Shown piece by piece: positions 18,432 through 27,396 of a DNA stretch of 64,000 bases. The DNA is from Flavobacterium aquidurense (GTDB lineage: Bacteria > Bacteroidota > Bacteroidia > Flavobacteriales > Flavobacteriaceae). The notes beneath the pieces are model-generated. The model saw only the letters and a program-made list of their open reading frames with translations, ran no database searches and was not told the DNA's origin. The DNA lies in NCBI RefSeq assembly GCF_001404985.1, contig NZ_JRLF01000007.1:124001-188000 (forward strand), written 5' to 3'. Each line of letters opens with the position of its first letter. The stretch's first letter is position 1. The translations under genes were made by a program, and so were the position numbers.

Positions 18432-19781
18432 ATGAAAAATACAAAATCATCCTATAGTTTTCTGCTTCTCATACATGCAGTTATTGCTTTAGTTGTTTTT
18501 ACTATTCCTTTTTTATCAAAATTATATGCGCTTTTAATTCTGGTTGTTGGTTTTTTTATTGTTTATCGAACTAAAAACAAGAACAATGAAGTTCTTTTGG
18601 TTGCAGGTTATTTAGTTGGAGTTGAAGTTTTTTTGCGAATGACTGGCGGAAATTTAAATAATGAATTTGTTAAATTTGGTGTGACTTTTTTCATGCTACT
18701 GGGTATGATATACAGCAATTTTTCTACGAATGCATTTATATATTGGTTTTTCCTGATTTTATTAATTCCATCAATTTTAATTACCTCTACGGTCTTCAAC
18801 CCTTCTGTTGATATCAAGAAATCATTAGTTTTTAATTTATCAGGACCCGTATGTTTAGCCATATCTTCGATCTATATGTTTCGAAGAAGAATTTTATTTT
18901 CTGATTTACAAAATGTATTAGTTGCAATGGGATTGCCATTAGTAAGCACTACAGTATATTTGTTTTTATTTAATCCCAGCGTTAGGGATGTGGTTACAGG
19001 TACACAATCTAATTTTGAAACTTCTGGTGGTTTTGGTCCTAATCAGGTTTCTACGGCTTTAGGATTAGGAATGTTTGTGTTTTTTACACAGTTAATATTG
19101 TTCTCAAAATCAAAAAAAGCAATCATCATAAATGGTTTTTTGTTATTATTTATGACTTATAGAGGGATTGTTACTTTTTCAAGAGGAGGAGTTATAACAG
19201 CAGCCGTTATGATTGTTTGCTTGCTTGCTTTATTATATAGTTTTTCTAATGCAAGAGGTAAAAGCAAATTTGTATTAGTTTTTATTGTAACAGGTATAAT
19301 GGGGGTAGGAGTTTGGGGGTATTCTTCCATTCAGACCAATGGACTTATACAAAAACGTTATGCAAATCAAGATGCTGCCGGAAGAGTAAAAAAAGATCGT
19401 TTAGGTGGGCGAGAAGAAATCATGGGAGAAGAGATTACAATTTTTATGGATAATCCTATTTTAGGAATTGGAGCAGGAATGGGGAAACAAGTCAGGAAAG
19501 AAACATTTGGCGAGAGTGCAGCTTCACACAATGAGATTACACGTATGTTAAGTGAGCATGGCTTGTTTGGAATCTTTGGACTTGCATTACTCTTTATAAC
19601 TCCTTTTGTAGTATATGTTAATAATAGACAGCATTTATATTTTCTGTCCTTTTTTATTTTTTGGTTACTAACAATAAATCACGCCGCAATGCGAACAGCA
19701 GCTCCGGCTTTTGTATATGCATTATCATTACTTTTAGTTCAGGTTAAAATTCCTGAAAAAACAGAAAATTTGATCGATTAG
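18432..19781 (+). CDS. O-antigen polymerase/ligase family membrane protein (Wzy/WaaL-like)
   Basis: A 449-residue polytopic protein with roughly eleven hydrophobic spans and one larger polar segment (about 310-370). The segment carries the Wzy_C-type signature ASHNEITRMLSEHGLFG (364-380), and an Arg-rich SRGGV turn lies upstream near 250-255. In this family the periplasmic loop handles undecaprenyl-diphosphate-linked glycans, either polymerising repeat units (Wzy) or transferring chains to lipid A core or to protein (WaaL/PglL types). Sequence alone does not separate these roles. The location inside the glycosyltransferase operon favours a polymerase; a protein O-glycosylation ligase is a real alternative in this phylum. 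Confidence 0.78.
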   Translation: MKNTKSSYSFLLLIHAVIALVVFTIPFLSKLYALLILVVGFFIVYRTKNKNNEVLLVAGYLVGVEVFLRMTGGNLNNEFVKFGVTFFMLLGMIYSNFSTNAFIYWFFLILLIPSILITSTVFNPSVDIKKSLVFNLSGPVCLAISSIYMFRRRILFSDLQNVLVAMGLPLVSTTVYLFLFNPSVRDVVTGTQSNFETSGGFGPNQVSTALGLGMFVFFTQLILFSKSKKAIIINGFLLLFMTYRGIVTFSRGGVITAAVMIVCLLALLYSFSNARGKSKFVLVFIVTGIMGVGVWGYSSIQTNGLIQKRYANQDAAGRVKKDRLGGREEIMGEEITIFMDNPILGIGAGMGKQVRKETFGESAASHNEITRMLSEHGLFGIFGLALLFITPFVVYVNNRQHLYFLSFFIFWLLTINHAAMRTAAPAFVYALSLLLVQVKIPEKTENLID

Positions 19782-19837
19782 ATTCTATTTTTTATAATAC
19801 ATTTGACTCAAGTTTAAGCCCTAAACAAATTGAAAAA

Positions 19838-21232
19838 ATGTTTTCTAACAAAAAAATGCACTTCGAGATTTCAGAAAGAAGAATATTGCTTCTTGTCTTT
19901 GATGCTGTTTTTATTTTATCTGCCTTATATATATTAAGTTTAATATTTGATTATAACTACTTTGTTTTTGATTCAGGTAATTTTCTAAGTGTTATTTTAC
20001 TTCTTAGTTATATGTATGCTTTTGGAGTAATATTCGAAATGTACGATCTACAAGTAGCAAGTAGTCAATTACAAATACTTCAAAGTGTAATTTTTACTGT
20101 TACAACTACTAGTTTAGCCTATTTGTTCACGCCCGTTTTATCGCCTGAATTGCCTAAGCAGAGAATAGTAATATTTATATTCTACTCTACCATACTTGGC
20201 ACACTGCTATTATGGCGTTTTTTTTATGTTTTCTTCCTTGCATCTCATCGATTCTCTCAAAATGTAGTTTTAATATGCGATCAAAACCAAGTACAGGAAT
20301 TAGTTTCAAGCCTTGAAAATGTCGACCCGCATTATAAAATTATTGGTTTTGTAAATTCAGATTCAATTTCTAAAGAAAATTCAGGGCTTAATTATGTAAA
20401 AGAAGTTGAAAAGAATGATTTAGAAGATTTTGTAATCAAAAACCAAGTTTCTGAAATTGTAATAGCTTCCCAAAAAACAGACGGAATTACAGCCGATTTA
20501 TACCAGCAATTACTTCACTTATTAGAATCCGGTAATATAATCAGAGAATATACACAGGTTTATGAAAGTAAAACCCAGCGTATTCCTGTACATTATATTG
20601 CAAGGGATTTTTATCGTTTTTTTCCTTTTAGCCGTAGTAATACCAATAAGCTTTATCTGTTTTTAGTACGCTCAATGGAATTTCTGTTTTCTTTTTGTGG
20701 ACTATTGGTTTGTTTTCTTTTTGTACCCATAATCTTTATTGGAAACCTATTAGCAAATAGAGGACCATTATTTTATACTCAGGAACGTGTAGGCAAACAC
20801 GGAATTGTTTTTGAAATCTATAAGTTCAGGACAATGATTAAGAATTCTGAAGTAGATGGAATTGCTTTTGCAACTTCAAATGACAAACGAATCACTCCTT
20901 TTGGCAAAATGATGCGCAAATCAAGAATAGACGAGTTGCCTCAGTTTTTTAATATTTTAAGAGGTGATATGGCCGTAATTGGACCAAGACCTGAAAGACC
21001 GTTTTTTGTAGAGGAAATTGCCCGAATAATGCCTTTTTATGAAACCAGACACGTTATAAAACCGGGACTTACCGGTTGGGCTCAAGTCAATTATTCCTAC
21101 GGGGAATCTATTGATGAGAGTTTGATAAAATTGCAATATGATTTATACTACATCAAACATCGAAGTATATTTCTGGATTTGAGTATCACATTCAAAACGA
21201 TTACCACAGTTTTATTTTACCGCGGACAATAA
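19838..21232 (+). CDS. Polyprenyl-phosphate sugar-1-phosphate transferase (initiating transferase)
   Basis: A 464-residue protein of the WbaP/WcaJ type. It has four N-terminal membrane spans (about 15-135), a soluble nucleotide-fold domain (about 140-245), a further membrane segment (about 275-300) and a C-terminal bacterial sugar transferase domain. The last carries QERVGKHG (315-322), YKFRTM (328-333), RKSRIDELPQ (360-369), GPRPERP (382-388) and GLTGWAQVN (410-418). It loads the first sugar phosphate onto undecaprenyl phosphate and so starts synthesis of the repeat unit. It is the last gene of the operon, 56 bases after the polymerase-like gene. Only one base separates its TAA from the stop of the convergent DUF4105 gene, so no terminator fits between them. 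Confidence 0.9.
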   Translation: MFSNKKMHFEISERRILLLVFDAVFILSALYILSLIFDYNYFVFDSGNFLSVILLLSYMYAFGVIFEMYDLQVASSQLQILQSVIFTVTTTSLAYLFTPVLSPELPKQRIVIFIFYSTILGTLLLWRFFYVFFLASHRFSQNVVLICDQNQVQELVSSLENVDPHYKIIGFVNSDSISKENSGLNYVKEVEKNDLEDFVIKNQVSEIVIASQKTDGITADLYQQLLHLLESGNIIREYTQVYESKTQRIPVHYIARDFYRFFPFSRSNTNKLYLFLVRSMEFLFSFCGLLVCFLFVPIIFIGNLLANRGPLFYTQERVGKHGIVFEIYKFRTMIKNSEVDGIAFATSNDKRITPFGKMMRKSRIDELPQFFNILRGDMAVIGPRPERPFFVEEIARIMPFYETRHVIKPGLTGWAQVNYSYGESIDESLIKLQYDLYYIKHRSIFLDLSITFKTITTVLFYRGQ

Positions 21233-21233
21233 T

Positions 21234-22370
21234 TTAGATAATAATCGGGATACGTTTTTTGTTTCGAATAGCCACTCTAACTAAAACAAATCCGCTTGTA
21301 ATAATCATTGGTAAAACAATCAAAAAGTGCGCTTTGTTAATCATGAAAATACTATAAAAAATTAAAAACAGTAAATGTAATACCGCAAAACGGTATGTCC
21401 ATCTTTTGTTTTTTATAATCGATAGAAAAATCAAAATCAATAATAAAGGGCTAAATAAAAGCACATTATAATTCATTGCCAGTTCCTGGTGAAAAGAATA
21501 AAATCCCACAGCAACAAAAAAGATTCCCATAAGAGATAAAATCAAAAGATAGATTTTATCTACTATTTTATTGTGCGCCAAAACAACAAATGCAAGAATA
21601 AAAAGATAAGTATAAACATTATTCCACCATGATCCCGGTGTTTCTTTCTCGAAGCTTAGTAAAGTTTTGGTCTTAGTAACTAAAGGATGATTTTGATAAG
21701 TAATTTTTTCTAAACTGTTTTTTAATTCAAAAGGTAAAAATATCTTAGTTCCCAATTGATCTACTTTAGTTCCAAAAATAATACTTGTACCCAACTGGTC
21801 ATAAAAATGTCCATTAAAATAAGGAAATAAAATGGATCGATACGTTATGTCAGTATCTCCTTTTTTACTAATAACAGTACCATTCAAGCTTTTATTGATA
21901 ATGTCAACTACCATCGAAGTACAGTTTTTATCAATAAATTTATAAGTATAATAACGATCTTCAGATGCGAGAGTCGTATTTAGATTATCAAAAAGCCTTT
22001 GTTTTGCATCTTGGGAGATAAGAAGTTCCTGTTCAAATACACTTCTTTTTTCGGTATTATATTCTTCAATAAATTCCGGAAATGAATGCACAATCACGAA
22101 ATACTGCAAATCTCCTTTTGCAAATTTTGCAACAAAATTTGGAGTTCTAAAATCAAAAGCCCCATAATTATATACAACATCAATATTATTTCCGGGATCA
22201 GCAACCCGTATTGCCGTATGTCCAAAATAAGAATATGTTTCGTTGCCCAATCCGCAAGTGATAACGCTAATTTTTGCGTCTTTAGACAGCGGCAAACTTT
22301 GGCTAAAACCAATAAAACTCATTAATAATAGTAAACTAAAAAGTGCTTTTTTGAAAATGACATTTTTCAT
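21234..22370 (-). CDS. DUF4105 (Lnb-type N-domain) membrane protein
   Basis: A 378-residue protein with an N-terminal signal segment (1-23, ending IGFSQ), a periplasmic domain and about five C-terminal membrane spans (from about 253). The soluble domain has the pattern of DUF4105, a papain-like fold: YFGHTAIRV (48-56, with H51) and IDKNCTSMV (146-154, with C150) would supply the His and Cys. Related proteins in other bacteria are linked to lipoprotein processing or lipid handling in the envelope; the role here is unknown. It lies 36 bases downstream of the PorV/PorQ-like gene in the same direction, so the two may be cotranscribed. Confidence 0.78.
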   Translation of the reverse strand: MKNVIFKKALFSLLLLMSFIGFSQSLPLSKDAKISVITCGLGNETYSYFGHTAIRVADPGNNIDVVYNYGAFDFRTPNFVAKFAKGDLQYFVIVHSFPEFIEEYNTEKRSVFEQELLISQDAKQRLFDNLNTTLASEDRYYTYKFIDKNCTSMVVDIINKSLNGTVISKKGDTDITYRSILFPYFNGHFYDQLGTSIIFGTKVDQLGTKIFLPFELKNSLEKITYQNHPLVTKTKTLLSFEKETPGSWWNNVYTYLFILAFVVLAHNKIVDKIYLLILSLMGIFFVAVGFYSFHQELAMNYNVLLFSPLLLILIFLSIIKNKRWTYRFAVLHLLFLIFYSIFMINKAHFLIVLPMIITSGFVLVRVAIRNKKRIPIII

Positions 22371-22406
22371 GATTTAAAATTTTAAGAAGTTTATGGTTTG
22401 TAAATT

Positions 22407-23474
22407 TTATCTAAAGATACCTAAATCTACTTTTAAAGAAAAAATATTTGAATACAAAGCGGTACTTTGGTTTCCTAAATCCGTTAAGGCATAATCAATC
22501 TGGATGCCTTTGTATTTAAAACCTAAACCAATATTGGGTTGAAAATTTACTTTTTCAGTATTGTCCAGCTGTGTTACATTCTGAAAATTTCCAGCCCCGG
22601 CACGTAAAAACACAAGATCAGTGTAACCAAATTCAAATCCTAAAGCAGGGTCAATACTTACAGCTTTTGATGAGATAATATCATTAGTCTGTTCAAAACG
22701 CATATTTAGGTTAGTAGCAACCAAAAGGCTATAATCATTATGAAATTCAAACTTTCTTGAAACCCCTAATTGTGCTTTAGGCAAAGTTATTTCAGTACTT
22801 TCAGGTAATTCATTATTTTCTCCCGGAATAGCATTGGCGATCTTTGCATACTCTTCTTCATCAATATTCCAGACATTATAAGTCGTTGTAATATCGCGCA
22901 GCATTAATCCGAATTTCCAGTCATTTCGTTCAAACTGAAGCCCCACATCAAAACCGAAACCCCAGGAATTAGCAAATTTACCAATAACCCTTCTTATTAT
23001 TTTTGCATTTACACCATATTGAAATCCGTCAACAGGCAGTTTTCGGGCATATGAAAAAGTAAAGCCATAATCTGCAGTCGAGAATAAACTAATCCTGTTA
23101 TAGTCAATATTTCCCTGATTGTCGATTAATTGGGTTGTATCCATAATATCATCAACACCAAAACGAATCATCGAAATTCCCCAGGCACTTCTGTCATCAA
23201 TAGGGCTCGCATATCCTATGTAATCATATTGTGCAATATTTGCAAAATAATTGGCGTGCATTAATGATATCTGATGATCTTCAAGATTTGTTAAACCAGC
23301 CGGATTCCAATAAACAGAATTTACATCATTTGTAGAAGCCGTCACCGCGCTGGACATTCCTAACGCAGCTGCATCTACACCAATATTCATAAATTCATTC
23401 GAATATTTTCGAGCAGTTTGCGCATACTGTACTGTATAACACCAAAATAATAAAAGCACAAATGTTTTCTTCAA
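22407..23474 (-). CDS. PorV/PorQ family outer-membrane protein
   Basis: A 355-residue protein with a signal peptide (about 1-19, cut near YAQ) and a sequence made of short amphipathic strands typical of a 14-strand FadL-like beta barrel. AAALGMSSAVTASTNDVNSV (36-55) followed by YWNPAGL is the signature of the PorV/PorQ family; the NPAGL turn is the clearest part. Members act in the type IX secretion system of Bacteroidota (PorV shuttles cargo to the attachment complex). This paralogue could be a PorV/PorQ relative with another cargo, so no symbol is given. A good promoter -7 box lies upstream at 23516-23523 on the same strand. Confidence 0.72.
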   Translation of the reverse strand: MKKTFVLLLFWCYTVQYAQTARKYSNEFMNIGVDAAALGMSSAVTASTNDVNSVYWNPAGLTNLEDHQISLMHANYFANIAQYDYIGYASPIDDRSAWGISMIRFGVDDIMDTTQLIDNQGNIDYNRISLFSTADYGFTFSYARKLPVDGFQYGVNAKIIRRVIGKFANSWGFGFDVGLQFERNDWKFGLMLRDITTTYNVWNIDEEEYAKIANAIPGENNELPESTEITLPKAQLGVSRKFEFHNDYSLLVATNLNMRFEQTNDIISSKAVSIDPALGFEFGYTDLVFLRAGAGNFQNVTQLDNTEKVNFQPNIGLGFKYKGIQIDYALTDLGNQSTALYSNIFSLKVDLGIFR

Positions 23475-23515
23475 CGGATATTTTTTAGCAAACCGGAGTC
23501 TGTTTTAATTTTTAC

Positions 23516-23523
23516 CAAAAATA
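23516..23523 (-). promoter_or_regulatory. Promoter -7 box of the PorV/PorQ-like gene
   Basis: On the minus strand the sequence reads TATTTTTG, a perfect TAnnTTTG box, 42 bases upstream of the ATG. A TTTG (23539-23542 in plus coordinates) lies 15 bases further upstream, shorter than the usual 17-20, so the -33 element is uncertain. Confidence 0.6.
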
Positions 23524-23628
23524 TAATATTTTACTCAGCAAATTTATTCCTTTTGATAAATATTACGAAAGTCGAAATTTCAAATAAAAAACTCTTAAAA
23601 AAACGCCACATAGATACAGTTATTATGC

Positions 23629-23636
23629 TAAATTTG
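23629..23636 (+). promoter_or_regulatory. Promoter -7 box of pssA
   Basis: TAAATTTG, a perfect match to the Bacteroidota -7 consensus, 29 bases before the pssA ATG. No TTG is found at the expected -33 distance. Confidence 0.6.
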
Positions 23637-23665
23637 TTCCCTGTCATTATCAAATTATATAAAAC

Positions 23666-24376
23666 ATGAATATTAAAAAGCACATTCCTAATTTAATCAC
23701 ATTAATCAATTTGTTTTGTGGTTGTATCGCCGTTGTTTTTATCTCAGAAGCCAATTATCTAATGGCTTTTTATATGGTTTGTTTAGGAATATTTTTTGAT
23801 TTTTTTGATGGTTTTTTTGCCAGATTATTCAAAGTTTCAAGTCCGCTTGGTTTGCAGCTGGATTCTTTGGCAGACATGGTAACAAGTGGGGTTGCGCCGG
23901 GTTATGTTATGTATAGTTTGTTTACCAATAGTGCACACGAACTGGGAACAAATCCTGCGATTCCGTTTTTAGGATTTATAATAACTTTAGGATCATGTTA
24001 TAGATTGGCAAATTTTAATATTGATACACGTCAAACAGATTCATTTATCGGTTTGCCAACTCCGGCAAATGCACTTTTTATATTGAGTTTGCCTTTAGTT
24101 CTGGAATTTTCAGATTCATTAATGGTATTGGAAATATTAACCAATCAATGGGTTTTACTTGCAATCACATTATGCAGTGCTTATATTTTAAATGCCGAAA
24201 TTCCTTTGTTTGCCTTAAAAATCAAGAAATTTACGGTAAAAGATAATGTACTTCAGATCGTATTTTTATTGATATCATTAATTATGGTGATCGCACTTCA
24301 GTACTTGGCAATTCCGTTAATTATCATTTTTTATGTGTTATTATCTGTGGTTAATAATATGTTTTTGAAAAAGTAG
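23666..24376 (+). CDS. pssA: CDP-diacylglycerol--serine O-phosphatidyltransferase
   Basis: Makes phosphatidylserine, the precursor of phosphatidylethanolamine, from CDP-diacylglycerol and L-serine in the inner membrane. The 236-residue protein has about seven membrane spans and the complete CDP-alcohol phosphotransferase motif: D48-G49-x2-A52-R53-x8-G62-x3-D66-x3-D70. This is the type II (membrane-embedded) enzyme found in Bacteroidota and Bacillus rather than the E. coli type. A perfect TAnnTTTG box lies 29 bases before the ATG. The GH25 gene follows after ten bases and is probably in the same transcript. Confidence 0.92.
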   Translation: MNIKKHIPNLITLINLFCGCIAVVFISEANYLMAFYMVCLGIFFDFFDGFFARLFKVSSPLGLQLDSLADMVTSGVAPGYVMYSLFTNSAHELGTNPAIPFLGFIITLGSCYRLANFNIDTRQTDSFIGLPTPANALFILSLPLVLEFSDSLMVLEILTNQWVLLAITLCSAYILNAEIPLFALKIKKFTVKDNVLQIVFLLISLIMVIALQYLAIPLIIIFYVLLSVVNNMFLKK

Positions 24377-24386
24377 TTTTATCTGA

Positions 24387-25247
24387 ATGGCTAGAAAAAC
24401 AACTACCCGAAGAACAACTTATTCTCGAAAATCGAAGCCTCAAAAGTCGATTTTAGTAAGAGGAATTCGCTTTATTATTTATTCTTTTTTTGTGTTGGTT
24501 TTTTTTGCAGCAGTTTATCATTATCGTGATGGACTGGCCTATTATCTTGGTTTTAAATCCAGTAAAGTATTAGATGAAGATGCTGTTGATAAACATTTGT
24601 CTGACGTTCGAAACATTAAGGTTCTTGAAAATCATAAAGGAAAAGTAATAGGGATCGATGTGTCTGAATTTCAGGGAAAAGTAGAATGGGACGAAGTTGA
24701 AGTTTTAGAAGAAAAATATCCTGTAAAATTTGTTTTTGTTCGTGCTACTGCTGGAAATGACAGAGTAGACAGGCAGTTTAAGAAAAATTGGGAAGGGGCA
24801 AAAGAACATAAAATCATTCGTGGTGCATACCATTATTATCGTCCAAACGAAAACTCAATCGAGCAGGCAAATCTTTTTATTAAAACAGTAAAATTGCAAA
24901 AAGGTGATTTGCCACCCGTTTTAGATATCGAAAGGTTACCAAAGAATCAGCCGTTGGATAGTTTGAAAAAAGGATTGAAACGATGGCTTAATAAAGTAGA
25001 AGCACATTATCAGGTGCGTCCAATTATTTACAGTGGAGAACGTTATTATGCTGATTTTTTGAAAGAAGAATTTGGAGAATATTTATTCTGGATTGCCAAT
25101 TACAATTTTTATAGAGAAAAAATTGAAGACGATTGGCTTTTTTGGCAATTTACAGAAAAAGCATCATTACCAGGAATCAAACATCGCGTAGATGTTAATA
25201 TTTATAATGGTGATCTCGAACAGCTTCAGTTTATAACCGTCGAATAA
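24387..25247 (+). CDS. Glycoside hydrolase family 25 (lysozyme-like), membrane anchored
   Basis: A 286-residue protein with a basic, Thr/Arg-rich cytoplasmic start (1-25), one membrane anchor (about 26-45) and an outward-facing GH25 domain (about 85-283). Catalytic residues are visible in IGIDVSEFQG (88-97, D91) and PPVLDIERL (176-184, D180 and E182), followed by the GAYHYYRP strand (146-153) and a late FWQFTEK segment. GH25 enzymes cut the MurNAc-GlcNAc bond of peptidoglycan. With the N-terminal anchor it would act on the cell's own wall in the periplasm, for growth or remodelling. It is ten bases behind pssA. A repeat-derived hairpin lies just after its stop. Confidence 0.88.
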   Translation: MARKTTTRRTTYSRKSKPQKSILVRGIRFIIYSFFVLVFFAAVYHYRDGLAYYLGFKSSKVLDEDAVDKHLSDVRNIKVLENHKGKVIGIDVSEFQGKVEWDEVEVLEEKYPVKFVFVRATAGNDRVDRQFKKNWEGAKEHKIIRGAYHYYRPNENSIEQANLFIKTVKLQKGDLPPVLDIERLPKNQPLDSLKKGLKRWLNKVEAHYQVRPIIYSGERYYADFLKEEFGEYLFWIANYNFYREKIEDDWLFWQFTEKASLPGIKHRVDVNIYNGDLEQLQFITVE

Positions 25248-25259
25248 GTTTTCAGTATT

Positions 25260-25309
25260 CAGTCGCAGTATTCAGTTTTTACCGAGACTGAGACTGAATA
25301 CTGCGACTG
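25260..25309. repeat. 17-bp perfect inverted repeat at a convergent junction
   Basis: CAGTCGCAGTATTCAGT (25260-25276) and its exact complement (25293-25309) flank a short spacer that contains CTGAGACTG. It lies between the GH25 and lptB stops and could act as a bidirectional terminator, with a T-run at 25321-25327 on the plus strand. Confidence 0.85.
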
Positions 25310-25326
25310 TAAACTGTATACTTTTT

Positions 25327-26067
25327 TTAAAATTCAAGTTTCTTCTTACGAAGTTCGAAGTTTTGTCCTAAGTAAACACGACGAACCATTTCATCCTCTA
25401 CTAATTCTTCCGGAACTCCGGCTTTCAAAATTCCACCTTCAAACATTAAGTATGTTTTGTCGGTAATTGCTAAAGTTTCCTGAACGTTGTGATCAGTGAT
25501 TAGAATTCCGATGTTTTTATTTTTTAACTGAGCGACAATTCTTTGAATGTCTTCAACCGCAACAGGGTCAACCCCGGCAAAAGGCTCATCCAATAAAATA
25601 AATTTTGGATCTGTTGCCAGAGCGCGGGCAATTTCAGTACGACGGCGTTCTCCTCCTGAAAGTAAATCACCTCTGTTAGTACGAATATGTTCTAAGCTGA
25701 ATTCTTCAATAAGACTTTCCATTTTTGCAATCTGTTCTTCTTTAGAAAGTTTAGTCAATTGCAAAACACTCAGGATGTTATCTTCAATGCTTAATTTTCT
25801 AAAAACCGAAGCTTCCTGTGCTAAATAACCAATTCCTTGTTGAGCACGTTTGTACATTGGATAATCAGTAATGTTCAAATCGTCAAGATAGATATTACCT
25901 TGATTTGGCTTTACTAATCCTACAATCATATAAAATGAAGTCGTTTTTCCGGCACCATTTGGTCCCAAAAGTCCAACGATTTCTCCTTGATTTACTTCAA
26001 CAGAAATTCCTTTTACAACGCTACGACCTTTGTAGGTTTTGATTAAATTATCGGCTCTTAGCTTCAT
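25327..26067 (-). CDS. lptB: LPS export ABC transporter ATP-binding protein
   Basis: A 246-residue ABC ATPase that powers lipopolysaccharide extraction from the inner membrane with LptF/LptG. It shows Walker A GPNGAGKTT (35-43), a Q-loop in YLAQEASVFRKL (81-92), the signature LLSGGERRRTEIARAL (135-150) and Walker B FILLDEPFAGVDP (156-168). The AQEASVFRKL-to-LSGGERRR combination is characteristic of LptB. It lies 170 bases downstream of the carboxymuconolactone decarboxylase-like gene, with repeats in the gap, so it may belong to the kdsD-tatC transcript or have its own. Its partners are not in the window. Confidence 0.92.
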   Translation of the reverse strand: MKLRADNLIKTYKGRSVVKGISVEVNQGEIVGLLGPNGAGKTTSFYMIVGLVKPNQGNIYLDDLNITDYPMYKRAQQGIGYLAQEASVFRKLSIEDNILSVLQLTKLSKEEQIAKMESLIEEFSLEHIRTNRGDLLSGGERRRTEIARALATDPKFILLDEPFAGVDPVAVEDIQRIVAQLKNKNIGILITDHNVQETLAITDKTYLMFEGGILKAGVPEELVEDEMVRRVYLGQNFELRKKKLEF

Positions 26068-26076
26068 TTTTTTTTA

Positions 26077-26242
26077 ATTAGATAATGTGTCAATTCGAAA
26101 ATTAGATAATTGACTATATGGAAAAATTTATCTTTTCTCTTTTAGAAAATAAAGGCAAAATAAGTTAAAATTAATTAATCAATTAAACGAATTAACATAT
26201 CGTATATAATTATCTAATGGACTAATTATCAAATTATCTAAT
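26077..26242. repeat. Four copies of ATTAGATAAT in two orientations
   Basis: Copies stand at 26077-26086 and 26101-26110 (direct) and at 26209-26218 and 26233-26242 (inverted, ATTATCTAAT). They fill both ends of the lptB/CMD gap; the last copy runs into the CMD stop codon. Confidence 0.85.
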
Positions 26243-26588
26243 TTGCAGCTTCTTCCAGAGCTTCCCAGAATTCGTATGCTCTGCGTAAATGAGGTATAAC
26301 AATTGTTCCACCAACCAAAGTTGCGATTCCCATTGCTTCCATCATTTCTTCTTTAGTAACGCCTTCTTTATGGCTGGTTTCTAAGTGGTATTTTACACAA
26401 TCGTCACAACGTAAAACTGCTGAAGCTACTAAGCCTAAAAGTTCTTTTGTTTTTACATCAAGAGCTCCCGGAGCATAAGCATTAGTGTCAAGATTAAAAA
26501 TTCGCTTTACAATTTTATTATTGTCAGCTAATAATTTTTCGTTCATCTTAGAACGGTAGTCGTTGAATTCTTGTATGATATCAGACAT
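26238..26588 (-). CDS. Carboxymuconolactone decarboxylase / AhpD family protein
   Basis: A 116-residue helical protein with the CxxC-x3-H motif of the AhpD-like family at residues 61-68 (CDDCVKYH). In this family the two cysteines and histidine act in a disulfide or peroxide-related reaction; true decarboxylases lack CxxC. The C-terminal LVGGTIVIPHLRRA segment is also typical. The start overlaps the tatC stop by eight bases, so translation is coupled. Its stop falls inside one of the ATTAGATAAT-type repeats. A redox role beside Tat-dependent export is possible but is inference. Confidence 0.85.
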   Translation of the reverse strand: MSDIIQEFNDYRSKMNEKLLADNNKIVKRIFNLDTNAYAPGALDVKTKELLGLVASAVLRCDDCVKYHLETSHKEGVTKEEMMEAMGIATLVGGTIVIPHLRRAYEFWEALEEAAN

Positions 26589-27396
26589 TTTGTTTTAATT
26601 TATTTTTATAAACGATTCTCGAAATAAGGATACTCACTTCGTAAATAATCAACATTGGTATAGCAACAATAGTTTGGCTCACAACATCCGGAGGTGTTAC
26701 AATTGCAGCGACAATTAAAATGATTACAACGGCATATTTCCAATATTTTCTCAGGAAATCAGGAGTTACTAATCCTAATTTGGTAAGGAAATAAATGATA
26801 ATTGGTAATTCAAAAAATAATCCGCTGGCAAGAATACTGGTTTTTACCATTCCCATATACGAATCTAATGTAAATTGATTTTTTACAACATCACTCACAG
26901 AGAAAGTAGCTACGAAATTCACGGACATCGGGATTACTACATAATAGCCAAACAATACTCCTAAAAAGAAAAGTAAGGAAGAAGTAAATATAAAGAATTT
27001 GGCATTTTTTCTTTCTTTCTCATATAGTGCAGGACTGATAAATTTCCAGAGTTCCCATAAAATATAAGGAAAACTCAGGATAAATCCGGCTAAAAGACAC
27101 ATCCATACAAAGATGTTAACTTGCCCTTCCATTTCTGTATTCTGAATAATGAAATTTAATTCAGTGATACAAATGCTATCTGCAAAACCCAGTTGATGAG
27201 ACAGGTCGCAAAACCATACATAAGTAAAAAAAGTAGGTCTTATGGGACCTAAAATAATTTGATCAAACAAATAATCACTAATAAAATAAGTGACAAAAGC
27301 CATAATGCATATTGCGATTGTGCTTCTCACTAATAACCATCTTAATTCTTCAAGATGGTCTAAAAATGACATCTCGCCAAGGTTTTTTTTTGCCAT
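26581..27396 (-). CDS. tatC: Sec-independent protein translocase subunit TatC
   Basis: A 271-residue inner-membrane protein that recognises twin-arginine signal peptides. It has six membrane spans and the conserved N-terminal MSFLDHLEELRWLLVRS (8-24), and the family pattern of Pro and Glu residues follows. A long periplasmic insert at about 40-85, including FFTYVWFCDLSHQ, is usual in Bacteroidota TatC. The start overlaps the last base of kdsD. tatA is not in the window, so TatC is encoded apart from its partner, as often in this phylum. Confidence 0.93.
   Translation of the reverse strand: MAKKNLGEMSFLDHLEELRWLLVRSTIAICIMAFVTYFISDYLFDQIILGPIRPTFFTYVWFCDLSHQLGFADSICITELNFIIQNTEMEGQVNIFVWMCLLAGFILSFPYILWELWKFISPALYEKERKNAKFFIFTSSLLFFLGVLFGYYVVIPMSVNFVATFSVSDVVKNQFTLDSYMGMVKTSILASGLFFELPIIIYFLTKLGLVTPDFLRKYWKYAVVIILIVAAIVTPPDVVSQTIVAIPMLIIYEVSILISRIVYKNKLKQNV

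Noticed and set aside
22086..22325. Plus-strand frame of 79 residues inside the DUF4105 gene
   Set aside because: Antisense shadow of a well-supported gene; composition shows no protein-like pattern.
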